Source of the DNA: DASQFD01 sp035633255
GTDB taxonomy: Bacteria; Actinomycetota; Actinomycetes; Actinomycetales; Dermatophilaceae
Assembly (NCBI GenBank): GCA_035633255.1
Contig: DASQFD010000054.1
Span: forward strand, 1 to 37,791
Reading direction: 5' to 3'
Length of the DNA stretch: 37,791 bases
A program made the position numbers and the translations under genes. Positions within the stretch are counted from its first letter, which is position 1; each line of letters begins with the position of its first letter. Below the pieces are notes generated by a model that saw only the letters and a list, made by a program, of their open reading frames with translations, searched no databases and was not told the origin of the DNA. Shown here in pieces: positions 16,702 through 25,700 of the stretch.

Positions 16702-17703
16702 ATGATCGAGGGGCGGCGACGGGTGCTGCGCGACGGGTTCGGCCGGCTGGGTCGGGACCTCCGCGTGTCCGTGACCGACCGCTGCGACCTGCGCTGCACG
16801 TACTGCATGCCGGCCCAGGGGCTGCCGTGGATGCCGCGCGCGGAGATGCTCACCGACGACGAGCTCGTCCGGCTCGTGAGGCTCCTCGTCGGGCTCGGGA
16901 TCGACTCCGTGCGGCTGACCGGCGGTGAGCCGCTGCTGCGCCGCTCGCTCCCCGAGCTGGTCCAGCGGCTGGCCGCGCTCGAGCCGCGACCCCGGCTCGC
17001 CATGACGACCAACGGCGTCGGGCTGGCCCGCGTCGCGCACGAGCTGGCGGACGCCGGGCTGGACCGGGTCAACGTCAGCCTGGACACCGTGGACCCGGAG
17101 CGCTTCCGGCAGCTGACCCGGCGGGACCGCCTCGACGAGGTGGTGACGGGTCTGAAGGTCGCTGCCGACGCGGGTCTGGCGCCCGTGAAGGTCAACGCCG
17201 TCGCCATGCGCGGCGTCAACGACGACGACGCGCCCGACCTGCTGGCGTGGTGCCTCGAGCGGGGCTACGAGCTGCGGTTCATCGAGCAGATGCCCCTGGA
17301 CGCCCAGCACGGCTGGGACCGCTCCGCGATGGTGACGCAGGCCGAGGTGCTGCAGCGCCTGTCCTCGCGGTTCACCCTGACGCCCGTGGTGGAGCGCGGC
17401 AGCGCCCCGGCCGAGACCTTCCTCGTCGACGGGGGCCCCGCGACGGTGGGGGTGGTGGCGAGCGTGTCGGCGCCGTTCTGCGCGGCGTGCGACCGGGTGC
17501 GGCTGACCGCCGACGGGCAGCTGCGCAACTGCCTGTTCGCCCGCCGCGAGGCCGACCTGCGCGGGCCGATGCGAGCCGGCGCCGACGACTCGCGGCTGGC
17601 CCAAGTGGTCGTCGAGGAGATGGCCCGCAAGGCCGCGGGGCACGGCATCGGCAGGCCCGGCTTCGAGCAGCCCGACCGGCCGATGTCGAGCATCGGCGGC
17701 TGA
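16702..17703 (+). CDS. moaA: GTP 3',8-cyclase MoaA (molybdenum cofactor biosynthesis)
   Basis: This 333-residue radical-SAM enzyme converts GTP to (8S)-3',8-cyclo-7,8-dihydroguanosine 5'-triphosphate, the first step of molybdopterin synthesis. The SAM-cluster motif CxxxCxxC reads CDLRCTYC at residues about 28-35. The GGEPLLR motif follows, and the second 4Fe-4S cluster is built by CAACDRVRLTADGQLRNC near residues 259-276. The protein ends in the functional GG tail (SSIGG). It stands alone, divergent from the PP2C gene and convergent with the GH13 gene. NarG needs the cofactor, and the nar genes are 5 kb downstream. Confidence 0.96.
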   Translation: MIEGRRRVLRDGFGRLGRDLRVSVTDRCDLRCTYCMPAQGLPWMPRAEMLTDDELVRLVRLLVGLGIDSVRLTGGEPLLRRSLPELVQRLAALEPRPRLAMTTNGVGLARVAHELADAGLDRVNVSLDTVDPERFRQLTRRDRLDEVVTGLKVAADAGLAPVKVNAVAMRGVNDDDAPDLLAWCLERGYELRFIEQMPLDAQHGWDRSAMVTQAEVLQRLSSRFTLTPVVERGSAPAETFLVDGGPATVGVVASVSAPFCAACDRVRLTADGQLRNCLFARREADLRGPMRAGADDSRLAQVVVEEMARKAAGHGIGRPGFEQPDRPMSSIGG

Positions 17704-17721
17704 GCGCGTCGCGAGCGCGCC

Positions 17722-19950
17722 TCAGCGCGCGTCCGGCTCCTCCGCCGGCGGCTCGACGAGGAGCATCACGCCGGTGTGGCCCTCCAGGGAGACCACGAAG
17801 GTGTGCAGCTGGTCGACCACGGCCACCTCCTCGCGGGAGAGGACGTCGACCAGCCGGTGCCCCGGGGGGAGCTCGAGGGAGCGGACGCTGCCGATCACCG
17901 GCTCCGGAGAGAAGTTCAGCACCGTCAGCTGCCCGGCGCCGGTCGGCAGCCGGTGGACCAGGACGAGCATCCCGGGCTGGGAGACGTCGGGGATGTCGAC
18001 CTGGCGGGCGGCCGCGATGCCGATCTCGTCCCGCAGGCGCAGCACCTGGCGGAGCTGGGAGGCGAAGGAGGCCGGGTCGGCGAGCTGGTCCGGCAGCGAG
18101 CCGTAGAGCCCGTGGCCCCGCGGGAGCCCGCTCGAGCTCGCCCGGGCCGAGGTCACGCCCATCAGGTCGTGAGCGGCCCGGGAGATCCACCGGGTGTCCC
18201 CCTCGCGCAGCAGGTCCGCCACCTCCTCCGCGGGCAGCGGCAGCATGCCGAGCAGGTCCCAGCCGCTGAGGGCGAACACGCCGGGCTGCCAGGCGTTGAA
18301 GGTCGCGAGCAGCAGGTGGGCGCGCGTGATCCGCTCGACCTGCTCCTCGGTGAGGTCCTGCAGGGAGGTGAAGCCGAGGCTGGCGGCGATGACCGAGGCG
18401 GTGGTGCAGGCGATGCCGTTGGTGGTGAAGACCAGGTTGTAGGGCGCACGCTCGCCGGTGAGGTGGTGCAGCAGGTCGCCGCGGACGGCGTCGACGAGCT
18501 GAGTCCCGGTGAGCTCCTGACCGCGGAAGGGGTAGACGTCGTCGTGGTGCGCGGAGGCGAAGTGGACCAGCTCGTAGGTCAGCTCGTCGTGGTTCTGCAG
18601 CGCGTGCACCAGCGAGGCGATGTCCACGCCGACCCGGGCCGCCTCGCGGTAGGCCAGGCGGAGGAACTCGGTGTCGCCGGTGGCGAGGGCGTGGTGGTAG
18701 CCGGGCCGGGTGACGAAGTCGTAGGACAGGTCGGCGCCGGTCTCCCCGGTGACCTTGATGTCGTCGATCGAGAGGTTGAGCTCCTGGAAGGTGAAGCCGC
18801 CGAGCTTGCGCACCATGCTCGCGATGAGGTGGTTGGCCGCCTCGGACAGCGGGTGGCCCTCGGACCAGCCGGGCCCCTCGGAGACGCTCTTCTCCGCGCC
18901 CAGGAACCCGTTGGCGTCCAGCCGCAGGCCACCGGTGCCGATGTCGGTGAGGCTGTGCACGGCGTCGCCGAGGACGAGCCGCATGCCCGAGCACGTCGGG
19001 TCGAGCCAGTTGACCGACGGCTGCCCCATCTTGAAGTAGTGCAGGTAGACCCAGCGGCGCTGCACCCCGTCGGTGCCGGTCACCGGAGCGGTGGCGGTCC
19101 AGTTGGTCTCCTTGACCCCCGGCGCGTAGAAGATGACCCGCTGCAGCTCGCCGATGATGTAGCCGGCCTGCTTGAGCGCCCGCTCCGCCTCCCGGTCCAG
19201 GTTGGCGGCGTCCCGGCCCTCGGGCACCTCGGGCAGCAGCGGCCAGTGCTCGGGCAGGACCTCGACCATGTGGTAGATCCCGGGGTAGTCGCCGTGGCCC
19301 ATCTCGGCCAGGCGGAAGTCCGCGCCCTTGCCGGTGTGCCCGGGCACGATGTCGTCGATGACCACGGCGAAGCGCTCGTGCGCCACCTCGCACAGCCGGC
19401 GGAACTCGTCGAAGGTCCCGAAGGCCGGGTCGATCTCCATGCTGATCCGGTCGAAGTGCCCGTCGACGCTCGGGGTGTAGTCCCAGCCGCGGATGCCGCC
19501 CGCGCGCTTGACCGGCCCGGTGTGCACGGCTCGGATCCCGATGGCGGAGAGCGCCTCCCACAGGTCCGGGTCGCCGAGGCCGGCGAGGAAGGACTCACCC
19601 GGGCGCGTCATGAAGGACAGCGGGTATGCCGTGAACCACGCCGGTGCGACCTCCACCGCCGCGCGCGGGTCGGGCTGGCCGAAGGGGTTCTGCCACATGC
19701 CGCCGCGGCCGGAGACCTGCCGGGCCAGCACGTGCGCGTCCCACAGCATCGACTGCTTCTCCAGCCACTCGACGTAGCGCGGGTTGTCCGCGGCGGCCGG
19801 GCCCTGCAGGGACTCCTGGTCGGGCACACCGCGTGGGCGGCGGCGGGCCCACATGCGCAGGGCCCGGGGTCGGGCCGGGAAGCGCTGCTCGTCGTAGCTG
19901 ACGGTCTCGACCGTCAGCTCGGGGGCGGCCGAGGTCTCCGGATCGTCCAC
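17722..19950 (-). CDS. GH13 enzyme, trehalose synthase-like (maltose alpha-D-glucosyltransferase-related)
   Basis: This 742-residue protein has an alpha-amylase-type (beta/alpha)8 barrel. Conserved blocks are VVIDDIVPGHTGKGADF (region I), GGLRLDANGFLG with the nucleophile Asp near residue 345, FTFQELNLSIDD with the acid Glu near 387, and ALQNHDELTYELVHF with the stabilising Asp near 453. NHDELTxE is typical of trehalose synthases. A C-terminal beta-sandwich follows. The first 90 residues do not match a standard TreS start, and the enzyme is longer than usual (about 550-600). The substrate is uncertain: maltose/trehalose interconversion is the best guess. The GTG at 19950 has AAGGA upstream. 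Confidence 0.75.
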   Translation of the reverse strand: MDDPETSAAPELTVETVSYDEQRFPARPRALRMWARRRPRGVPDQESLQGPAAADNPRYVEWLEKQSMLWDAHVLARQVSGRGGMWQNPFGQPDPRAAVEVAPAWFTAYPLSFMTRPGESFLAGLGDPDLWEALSAIGIRAVHTGPVKRAGGIRGWDYTPSVDGHFDRISMEIDPAFGTFDEFRRLCEVAHERFAVVIDDIVPGHTGKGADFRLAEMGHGDYPGIYHMVEVLPEHWPLLPEVPEGRDAANLDREAERALKQAGYIIGELQRVIFYAPGVKETNWTATAPVTGTDGVQRRWVYLHYFKMGQPSVNWLDPTCSGMRLVLGDAVHSLTDIGTGGLRLDANGFLGAEKSVSEGPGWSEGHPLSEAANHLIASMVRKLGGFTFQELNLSIDDIKVTGETGADLSYDFVTRPGYHHALATGDTEFLRLAYREAARVGVDIASLVHALQNHDELTYELVHFASAHHDDVYPFRGQELTGTQLVDAVRGDLLHHLTGERAPYNLVFTTNGIACTTASVIAASLGFTSLQDLTEEQVERITRAHLLLATFNAWQPGVFALSGWDLLGMLPLPAEEVADLLREGDTRWISRAAHDLMGVTSARASSSGLPRGHGLYGSLPDQLADPASFASQLRQVLRLRDEIGIAAARQVDIPDVSQPGMLVLVHRLPTGAGQLTVLNFSPEPVIGSVRSLELPPGHRLVDVLSREEVAVVDQLHTFVVSLEGHTGVMLLVEPPAEEPDAR

Positions 19951-19986
19951 GAGGTGTCCTTCCCGGGTCCGGCCGCTGCTCCCGAA

Positions 19987-19992
19987 ACCCTA
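19987..19992 (-). promoter_or_regulatory. -10 box TAGGGT of the GH13 gene
   Basis: TAGGGT fits TANNNT and would start a message with a leader of about 30 bases that contains the GGGAAGGAC ribosome site before GTG 19950. Confidence 0.4.
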
Positions 19993-20015
19993 GTGGCGCC
20001 GACCGCACCGCCGGG

Positions 20016-21412
20016 TCAGCTGGGCTTGGGCGCACCCGGACGGGCGTAGCGCCACCAGGTGATGCCGATGCACATCAGGCCGTAGACGATGCCGAGCCAG
20101 TAGAACGGCACCACGCCGATCGTCGTGAGGCCGATCCCGAAGATGAACGGCCGAAGGCGGCGATGGCCGCCGTCCACCCGATCACCCCGCCGGCCTGCCG
20201 GCGCTCGAAGATCATCGGCATCTGCTTGAACGTCGAGGCGTTGCCGATGCCGGCGAAGAGGAAGATCGCGAGCATCCCCCAGAGGAAGCGCTGGAAGCCG
20301 CTCTCGAGGGCGGCCGCGGACGAGGGGTCGGGCGTGAGCCCGGTGATCGTGAATGCGATCGAGCCCACGATCCCGATGCCGGCGATGAGCGACCAGATCG
20401 CGCCGCCCATCCGGTCGGTCAGCGGGGCGAAGAGGACCCGGGCCCCCGCGCCGACCAGCGGCCCGAGGAAGACGTACCTGACCGGGTCGGGCACGGCGTA
20501 CCCCTCGACGAGCACCTGGGCGGCCGCACCGGTGCCGGAGACGATGTCCGCGTTGCCGGCGCCGTAGAGATTGCCCATGAGCAGGCCGAACTGCGCGGAC
20601 AGGCCGGAGAAGGTGCCGAAGGTCATGATGTAGAGCAGCGTCATCCACCAGGTGTCGGAGGTGCGGAAGATGTCGAACTGCTGGCGGACGTTGGCCTTGA
20701 CCGGCACCGACCGCAGGACGAACCAGGCGAGGATCGCGCCGGTGATGACGAGCGGGATCCAGAAGAACGCCGCGTTCTGGTACCAGACCTCGCGGCTCTC
20801 CTTGCCGGGCACCTTCATCAGCTGGCTGCCGCCGAGGAAGCCGAGCATGGAGAACCCGATCAGCCACGGGGTCAGCAGCTGCACCAGCGAGACGCCGAAG
20901 TTGCCGATGCCGGCCTGAAGCCCCAGCGCGGTGCCCTGCATGCGCCGGGGGAAGAAGTACGAGGTGCTCGGCATGAACCCGGAGAAGGCGCCGCCGCCGA
21001 TGCCGGCGAGGAAGGCGAGGACGAGCAGCTCCCAGTAGGGCGCGGTCGGCGACTGCACGCGCACGCCCCAGCCGAGGAGGGGGAAGACCAGCAGGGCCGT
21101 GGTCGCGGTGACCATCTTGCGGGTGCCGACCATCGGCGGCAGGACCATCCACACGATGCGGAGCAGCCCGGCGGCCAGGCCCGGCACCGCGGCGAGCCAG
21201 TAGAGCTGGCCCTTGGTGAAGTCGTAGCCCAGCGCGTTGAGCTTGGGGACGATGGCGCTGGGCAGGAACCAGGTGGCGAAGCAGAGGGTCAGGGTGAACG
21301 TCGTGACCCAGAGGGTGCTCCACGCGCGACGGCTGTCCCAGGTGGCCTCGTCCTCCGGGTCCCAGTCCTGCAGGTAGTCCCCGACGACCCGGGGTGGGGT
21401 GGACGTGCTCAC
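20016..21412 (-). pseudogene. narK: narK1: nitrate/nitrite antiporter with a one-base deletion near its 3' end
   Basis: This is an MFS nitrate/nitrite transporter. The N-terminus reads DYLQDWDPEDEATWDSRRAW, typical of NarK. Later segments include GIGGGAFSGFMPSTSYFFP, ALGLQAGIGNFGVSLVQLL and IAGIGIVGSIAFTITGL. The frame holds to GGVIGWTAAIAAFG. At about 20150 one base is missing (GGCCG where GGCCCG is expected), and the proper ending PFIFGIGLTTIGVVPFYWLG is in the next frame down to the stop at 20016. Restoring one base gives 465 residues, a normal NarK length. As read, the last membrane helices are lost and an alternative stop is at 20075. A sequencing error in a C run is possible. The GTG at 21412 overlaps the narK2 stop (GTGA) and has AGGAGGT upstream. 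Confidence 0.85.
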
Positions 21413-22290
21413 GAGAGGACCTCCTGCGGGGTCGCGGCGTCGGGGTGGCGGGACGTGGGAGGAGCGGTGTCCCCCCGGAACGGCGGCTCGATGGTGCCGG
21501 AGAGCTGCGGCGACTCGGCGTGCAGCATGCGCACGACGGTCAGGTGCAGCCACACCGCGCTGACCAGGGTGAGGAGGAACAGCACGAGTAAGGTGCTCGA
21601 CGGGAAGCCGGACCACGCCTTGGTGTGGGCGAACAGCGGTGGGAGGAAGAAGCCGCCCAGGCCGCCGAGCATGCCGACCAGGCCGCCGACGGCGCCGACG
21701 TCGTGCCGGAAGTACTCCGGGATGTGCTTGAAGACGGCGGCCCTGCCGACGCCCATCGCGCACCCGAGGACGAAGACCGGCGCGGTGAAGGGCAGGATGC
21801 CGATGGCGTGGGGCAGGTGCTCGCTCCGGGTCCCGTCCGCCTGCTGGATCACCAGGTGGCCGTTGGGCATCATCAGGATGCCGGTCACCGGCCGCAGCAG
21901 CGAGGCGGGGAAGATGTAGAGCGCGGTGAGCAGCGCCGCGGTCTGCAGTTAGACGTCGACGTCGTCGATGTCGTAGGTCGGCAGCCAGGCGGCGAGCGCG
22001 ACGTAGGCACCGAGGACCGCCACGTGGTAGAGGCTGAACCGCCACACCCGAAGCTGCTTGCGCGGCTGCAGCTGCGCCCGCAGCGGCGCCCCCTTGCCGG
22101 GCACGTGGTCGTGTCGGGGGGTGGCGAACCGGGTGAGCGCCGCCATGACCAGGAGCAGCACGGCATACACGACCGGCACCAGCCGCCAGTCCCCGGGGAA
22201 GCCGAGCACGGTGGCGCCGGCGGTGCCGGCGATGAGGGGCGGCCCGGTGAACTTGGTGACCGAGGCGCCGACGTTGCCGGCGCCGCCCCC
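21409..22290 (-). pseudogene. narK2: narK2: second nitrate/nitrite transporter, 5'-deleted and with an internal TAA
   Basis: The recognisable homology begins with GGGAGNVGASVTKFTGPPLI near 22290, which corresponds to the middle of a NarK protein. About the first 150 residues, including the early membrane helices, are missing. The frame continues through WRFSLYHVAVLGAYVALAAW to DIDDVDV, hits a TAA at 21949-21951, and continues in the same frame as LQTAALLTALYIFPASLLRP to the end at 21409. The stop replaces one codon, so the rest is intact. An N-terminal deletion plus a nonsense codon shows real decay. The narK2-narK1 order resembles the fused NarK1-NarK2 of Paracoccus. An ATG at 22410 gives a non-homologous leader. 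Confidence 0.85.
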
Positions 22291-22444
22291 GGTCCTCGCC
22301 GTCGCCTGGGTCTCCACGTCCGCCTCCCACCCATCGCGAGCCACCTGCCCTGAAACCAGCGCAGCGCGGTCATCCCAGCGCGGCGCCGACATTCTGGCGC
22401 AGCCGGGCACGCTCGTGGGGTCTGGAGGGCAGGCCGGTTCGGGG

Positions 22445-22629
22445 GCTCACCACCTGCTCGACGTGCTGCGCGAGTGGGGCTGCGCCCGGAGCGGTCGACG
22501 TCGCAGGGCGGAGCGGCCGCCCGGGTCGACCCCGAGGGCTGCCCCTTCCGCGACCCGGCCCGGGAGAATCCCGCCGTCATCTGCGGCGTCCACCCGGGCC
22601 GGATCGCTGGCACGATGGCGGCACTGTGA
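22445..22629 (+). pseudogene. Remnant of a COG2345-like (ArsR-type) transcriptional regulator, C-terminal end
   Basis: One plus-strand frame from 22445 reads AHHLLDVLREWGCA. After a frame change another reads VDPEGCPFRDPARENPAVIC, then GVHPGRIAGTMAAL and TGA at 22627-22629. This resembles the C-terminus of COG2345 helix-turn-helix regulators, where a (N/H)CPFxxxARExPxxVCGxxxGLxxG motif binds a metal or Fe-S cluster through cysteines. The DNA-binding domain is absent and the two pieces are out of frame, so the gene is dead. It ends 145 bp before narG and may once have controlled nitrate respiration. The family call is by motif memory only. Confidence 0.5.
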
Positions 22630-22684
22630 GAGCCCGACGCGGAGGTCAGCCCGACCCCGTTCGTGGAGCCCGGACCGTGTGTCG

Positions 22685-22699
22685 CCCGGCTCCGCCGGG
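22685..22699. other. Hairpin CCCGG-CTCCG-CCGGG upstream of narG
   Basis: A perfect 5-bp GC stem with a 5-base loop sits 75 bp before the narG start, after the regulator remnant. It could be a weak terminator of the old regulator gene or leader structure. No FNR-type TTGAT-N4-ATCAA site is seen in this gap. Confidence 0.35.
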
Positions 22700-22774
22700 G
22701 GTAGGACCGACGCAGACCGCTCAGGGCGGGGATGCGCGGGTGCCCGACGGGCCCCGCAGGGAGGAGAGCCGGCC

Positions 22775-25700
22775 GTGGCCGAGGCGAGGCTGGACGGACC
22801 GCTGAGCGAGGCCCTCGTGGGCACGAGGCGCTTCTTCACCCGGGGGGAGGTCTCCGAGGACGGCCGCACGCTGACCAGGGAGGGCGGCCGCTCGGGCGAC
22901 TCGTTCTACCGCGACCGGTGGAGCCACGACAAGGTCGTGCGCTCCACCCACGGCGTGAACTGCACCGGCTCCTGCTCGTGGAAGGTCTACGTCAAGGACG
23001 GGATCATCACGTGGGAGGCCCAGCAGACCGACTACCCGTCCACCGGCGCCGACCGGCCGGAGTACGAGCCGCGCGGCTGTCCCCGCGGGGCCGCCTTCTC
23101 CTGGTACACCTACAGCCCCACCCGGGTGCGCTACCCCTACGTGCGCGGCGTGCTGCTGGAGATGTTCCGCGAGGCGCGGCGCGCGTTCGGCGGCGACCCC
23201 GTCCTCGCCTGGGCCTCGATCGTCCAGGACCCGGAGAAGGCCCGTCGCTACAAGTCGGCTCGTGGCAAGGGCGGGCTGGTGCGCTCCTCCTGGGAGGAGG
23301 TCGTCGACCTCGTGGCGGCCGCCCACGTCTACACCGTCAAGCGGTGGGGGCCGGACCGGATCGCCGGATTCTCGCCCATCCCCGCGATGTCGCCGGTGTC
23401 CTACGCCTCCGGCGCCCGCTTCCTCGAGCTCATCGGCGCGCCGATGCTCTCGTTCTACGACTGGTACGCCGACCTGCCCATGGCCTCGCCGCAGATGTTC
23501 GGCGACCAGACCGACGTGCCGGAGTCGGGTGACTGGTGGGACGCCGGCTACCTGATCATATGGGGCTCCAACGTCCCCGTCACCCGGACCCCGGACGCGC
23601 ACTGGATGACCGAGGCGCGCTACCGCGGCCAGAAGGTCGTCGCCGTCGCGCCCGACTACGCGGAGAACGTCAAGTTCGCCGACGAGTGGGTGCCGGCCGC
23701 GCCCGGGACCGATGGCGCGCTGGCGATGGCGATGGGCCACGTGCTGCTTCAGGAGTACTTCGTCGACCGGCAGGTCGACTTCTTCACCCGGTACAACCAG
23801 CGCTACACCGACCTGCCCTTCCTGGTCTCCCTCGACCCGGTGGAGCCGGTCGCGGGGGCGAGCGGGCCGGCATACCGTCCGGGCAAGTTCGTCGTCGCCG
23901 GCGACCTCGACGTCCCGGAGAGCCGCTCGGAGAACGCGATGTGGAAGCCGGCCGTCCTCGACGGGCGCACCGGGGAGGTCGCCATCCCGAACGGGTCCGT
24001 CGGCTTCCGCTACGGCGAGGAGGGCGAGGGGAAGTGGAACCTCGACCTCGGCGACGTCGAGCCCCTCCTCACCCTGCACGGCACCACCGAGGAGAGCGTC
24101 GAGCTGGTGCTCCCGCGCTTCGACGCCTACGACGGCGTGGTCACCCAAGAGGTGCGCGGCGTGCCCGTCCGGCGGGTGGGCGGCCGGCTGGTCACCACCG
24201 TGCTCGACCTCATGCTGGCGCAGTACGGCGTGCAGCGGGACGGTATGCCGGGCCGCTGGCCGGCGGGGTACGACGACCCCGGGGCGCCCGCCACGCCCGC
24301 GTGGCAGGAGGAGATCACCTCGGTCCCCGCGGAGCAGGTGGTGCGGCTGGCGCGGGAGTGGGCGCAGAACGCCATCGACACCGGCGGCCGGGGGATGATC
24401 CTCATGGGCGCGGGGACCAACCACTGGTTCCACTCCGACCAGATCTACCGCGCGATGCTCGTCCTCACGACGATCACCGGCTGCCAGGGCCGCAACGGCG
24501 GCGGGTGGGCGCACTACGTCGGCCAGGAGAAGATCCGGCCCCTCATGGGCTTCCAGCACATGGCCTTCGCGCTGGACTGGCACCGGCCGCCGCGGCACAT
24601 GAACCAGACGGCGTACTGGTACGTCAACACCAGCCAGTACCGCTACGACACCTTCACCGCCGACGACCTCGACGCGGGCACCGGCGTCTTCGCCGGCAGG
24701 GGGGTCATGGACCTGCTGGCCCAGTCGGTGCGGCTCGGGTGGACCCCGAGCTACCCGACCTTCAACCGGAGCAGCCTCGCGCTGGCGGACGAGGCGGAGG
24801 CGGCGGGGATGGAGCCGGCGGCCTACGTCGTGGACCAGCTCAAGGCGGGCGCGCTGAGGTTCGCCGTCGAGGACCCCGAGGCCGAGGAGAACCACCCGCG
24901 GGTGCTCAGCCTGTGGCGGGCCAACCTGCTCGGCTCGAGCGCCAAGGGCGACGAGTACTTCCTCAAGCACCTGCTCGGCACCGACCACGCCGTCACCGCG
25001 GCCGAGGCCCCGCCGGAGAAGCGCCCGACGGGGGTGGTTTGGCCGGAGGCGGCGCCGGAGGGCAAGCTCGACCTGCTGATGACGCTGGACTTCCGGATGA
25101 CCAGCTCCACGCTCCTCTCCGACGTCGTCCTGCCGGCGGCCACGTGGTACGAGAAGCACGACCTCAACACCACCGACACGCACCCCTTCGTGCACGCCTT
25201 CAACCCGGCGATCGCCCCGCCGTGGCAGTCGAAGACCGACTGGGACGCGTGGAAGGCGGTCGCGAAGCGCTTCTCCGAGCTCGCCGTCGACCACCTCGGC
25301 ACCCGTCGGGACGTCGTCGCCAAGCCGCTCTGGCACGACACCCCCGAGGCGCTGGCCACGGTGCACGGGGTGGTCCGGGACTGGCGCACCGGCGAGGTCG
25401 AGCCGGTGCCCGGCAGGACGCTGCCGGTGCTCGCCGTGGCCGAGCGGGACTACACCGCCGTCCACGACAAGATGACGTCGATCGGCCCGCTCCTGGAGAG
25501 GGTCGGCATGCTCACCAAGGGCGTGCCCTACGACGTTCAGCGCGAGATCGGCATCCTGCGGGAGCGCAACGGCGTGACGCGGACCGGCGCGGGAGCCGGG
25601 CAGCCGCGGCTGGACACCGACATCCACGTCGCCGACGCGATCCTGCACCTCTCCGGCACGACCAACGGGCACCTGGCCACCCACGGCTTCCGCAACGTCG

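Noticed and set aside
21949..21951. Recoding of TAA in narK2 as an amino acid
   Set aside because: Recoding is known for TGA and TAG, not TAA, in such bacteria, and the gene also lacks its 5' part.
22630..22774. FNR- or NarL-type operator before narG
   Set aside because: I found no TTGAT-N4-ATCAA-like sequence or clear NarL heptamer pairs; only a short GC hairpin is visible.
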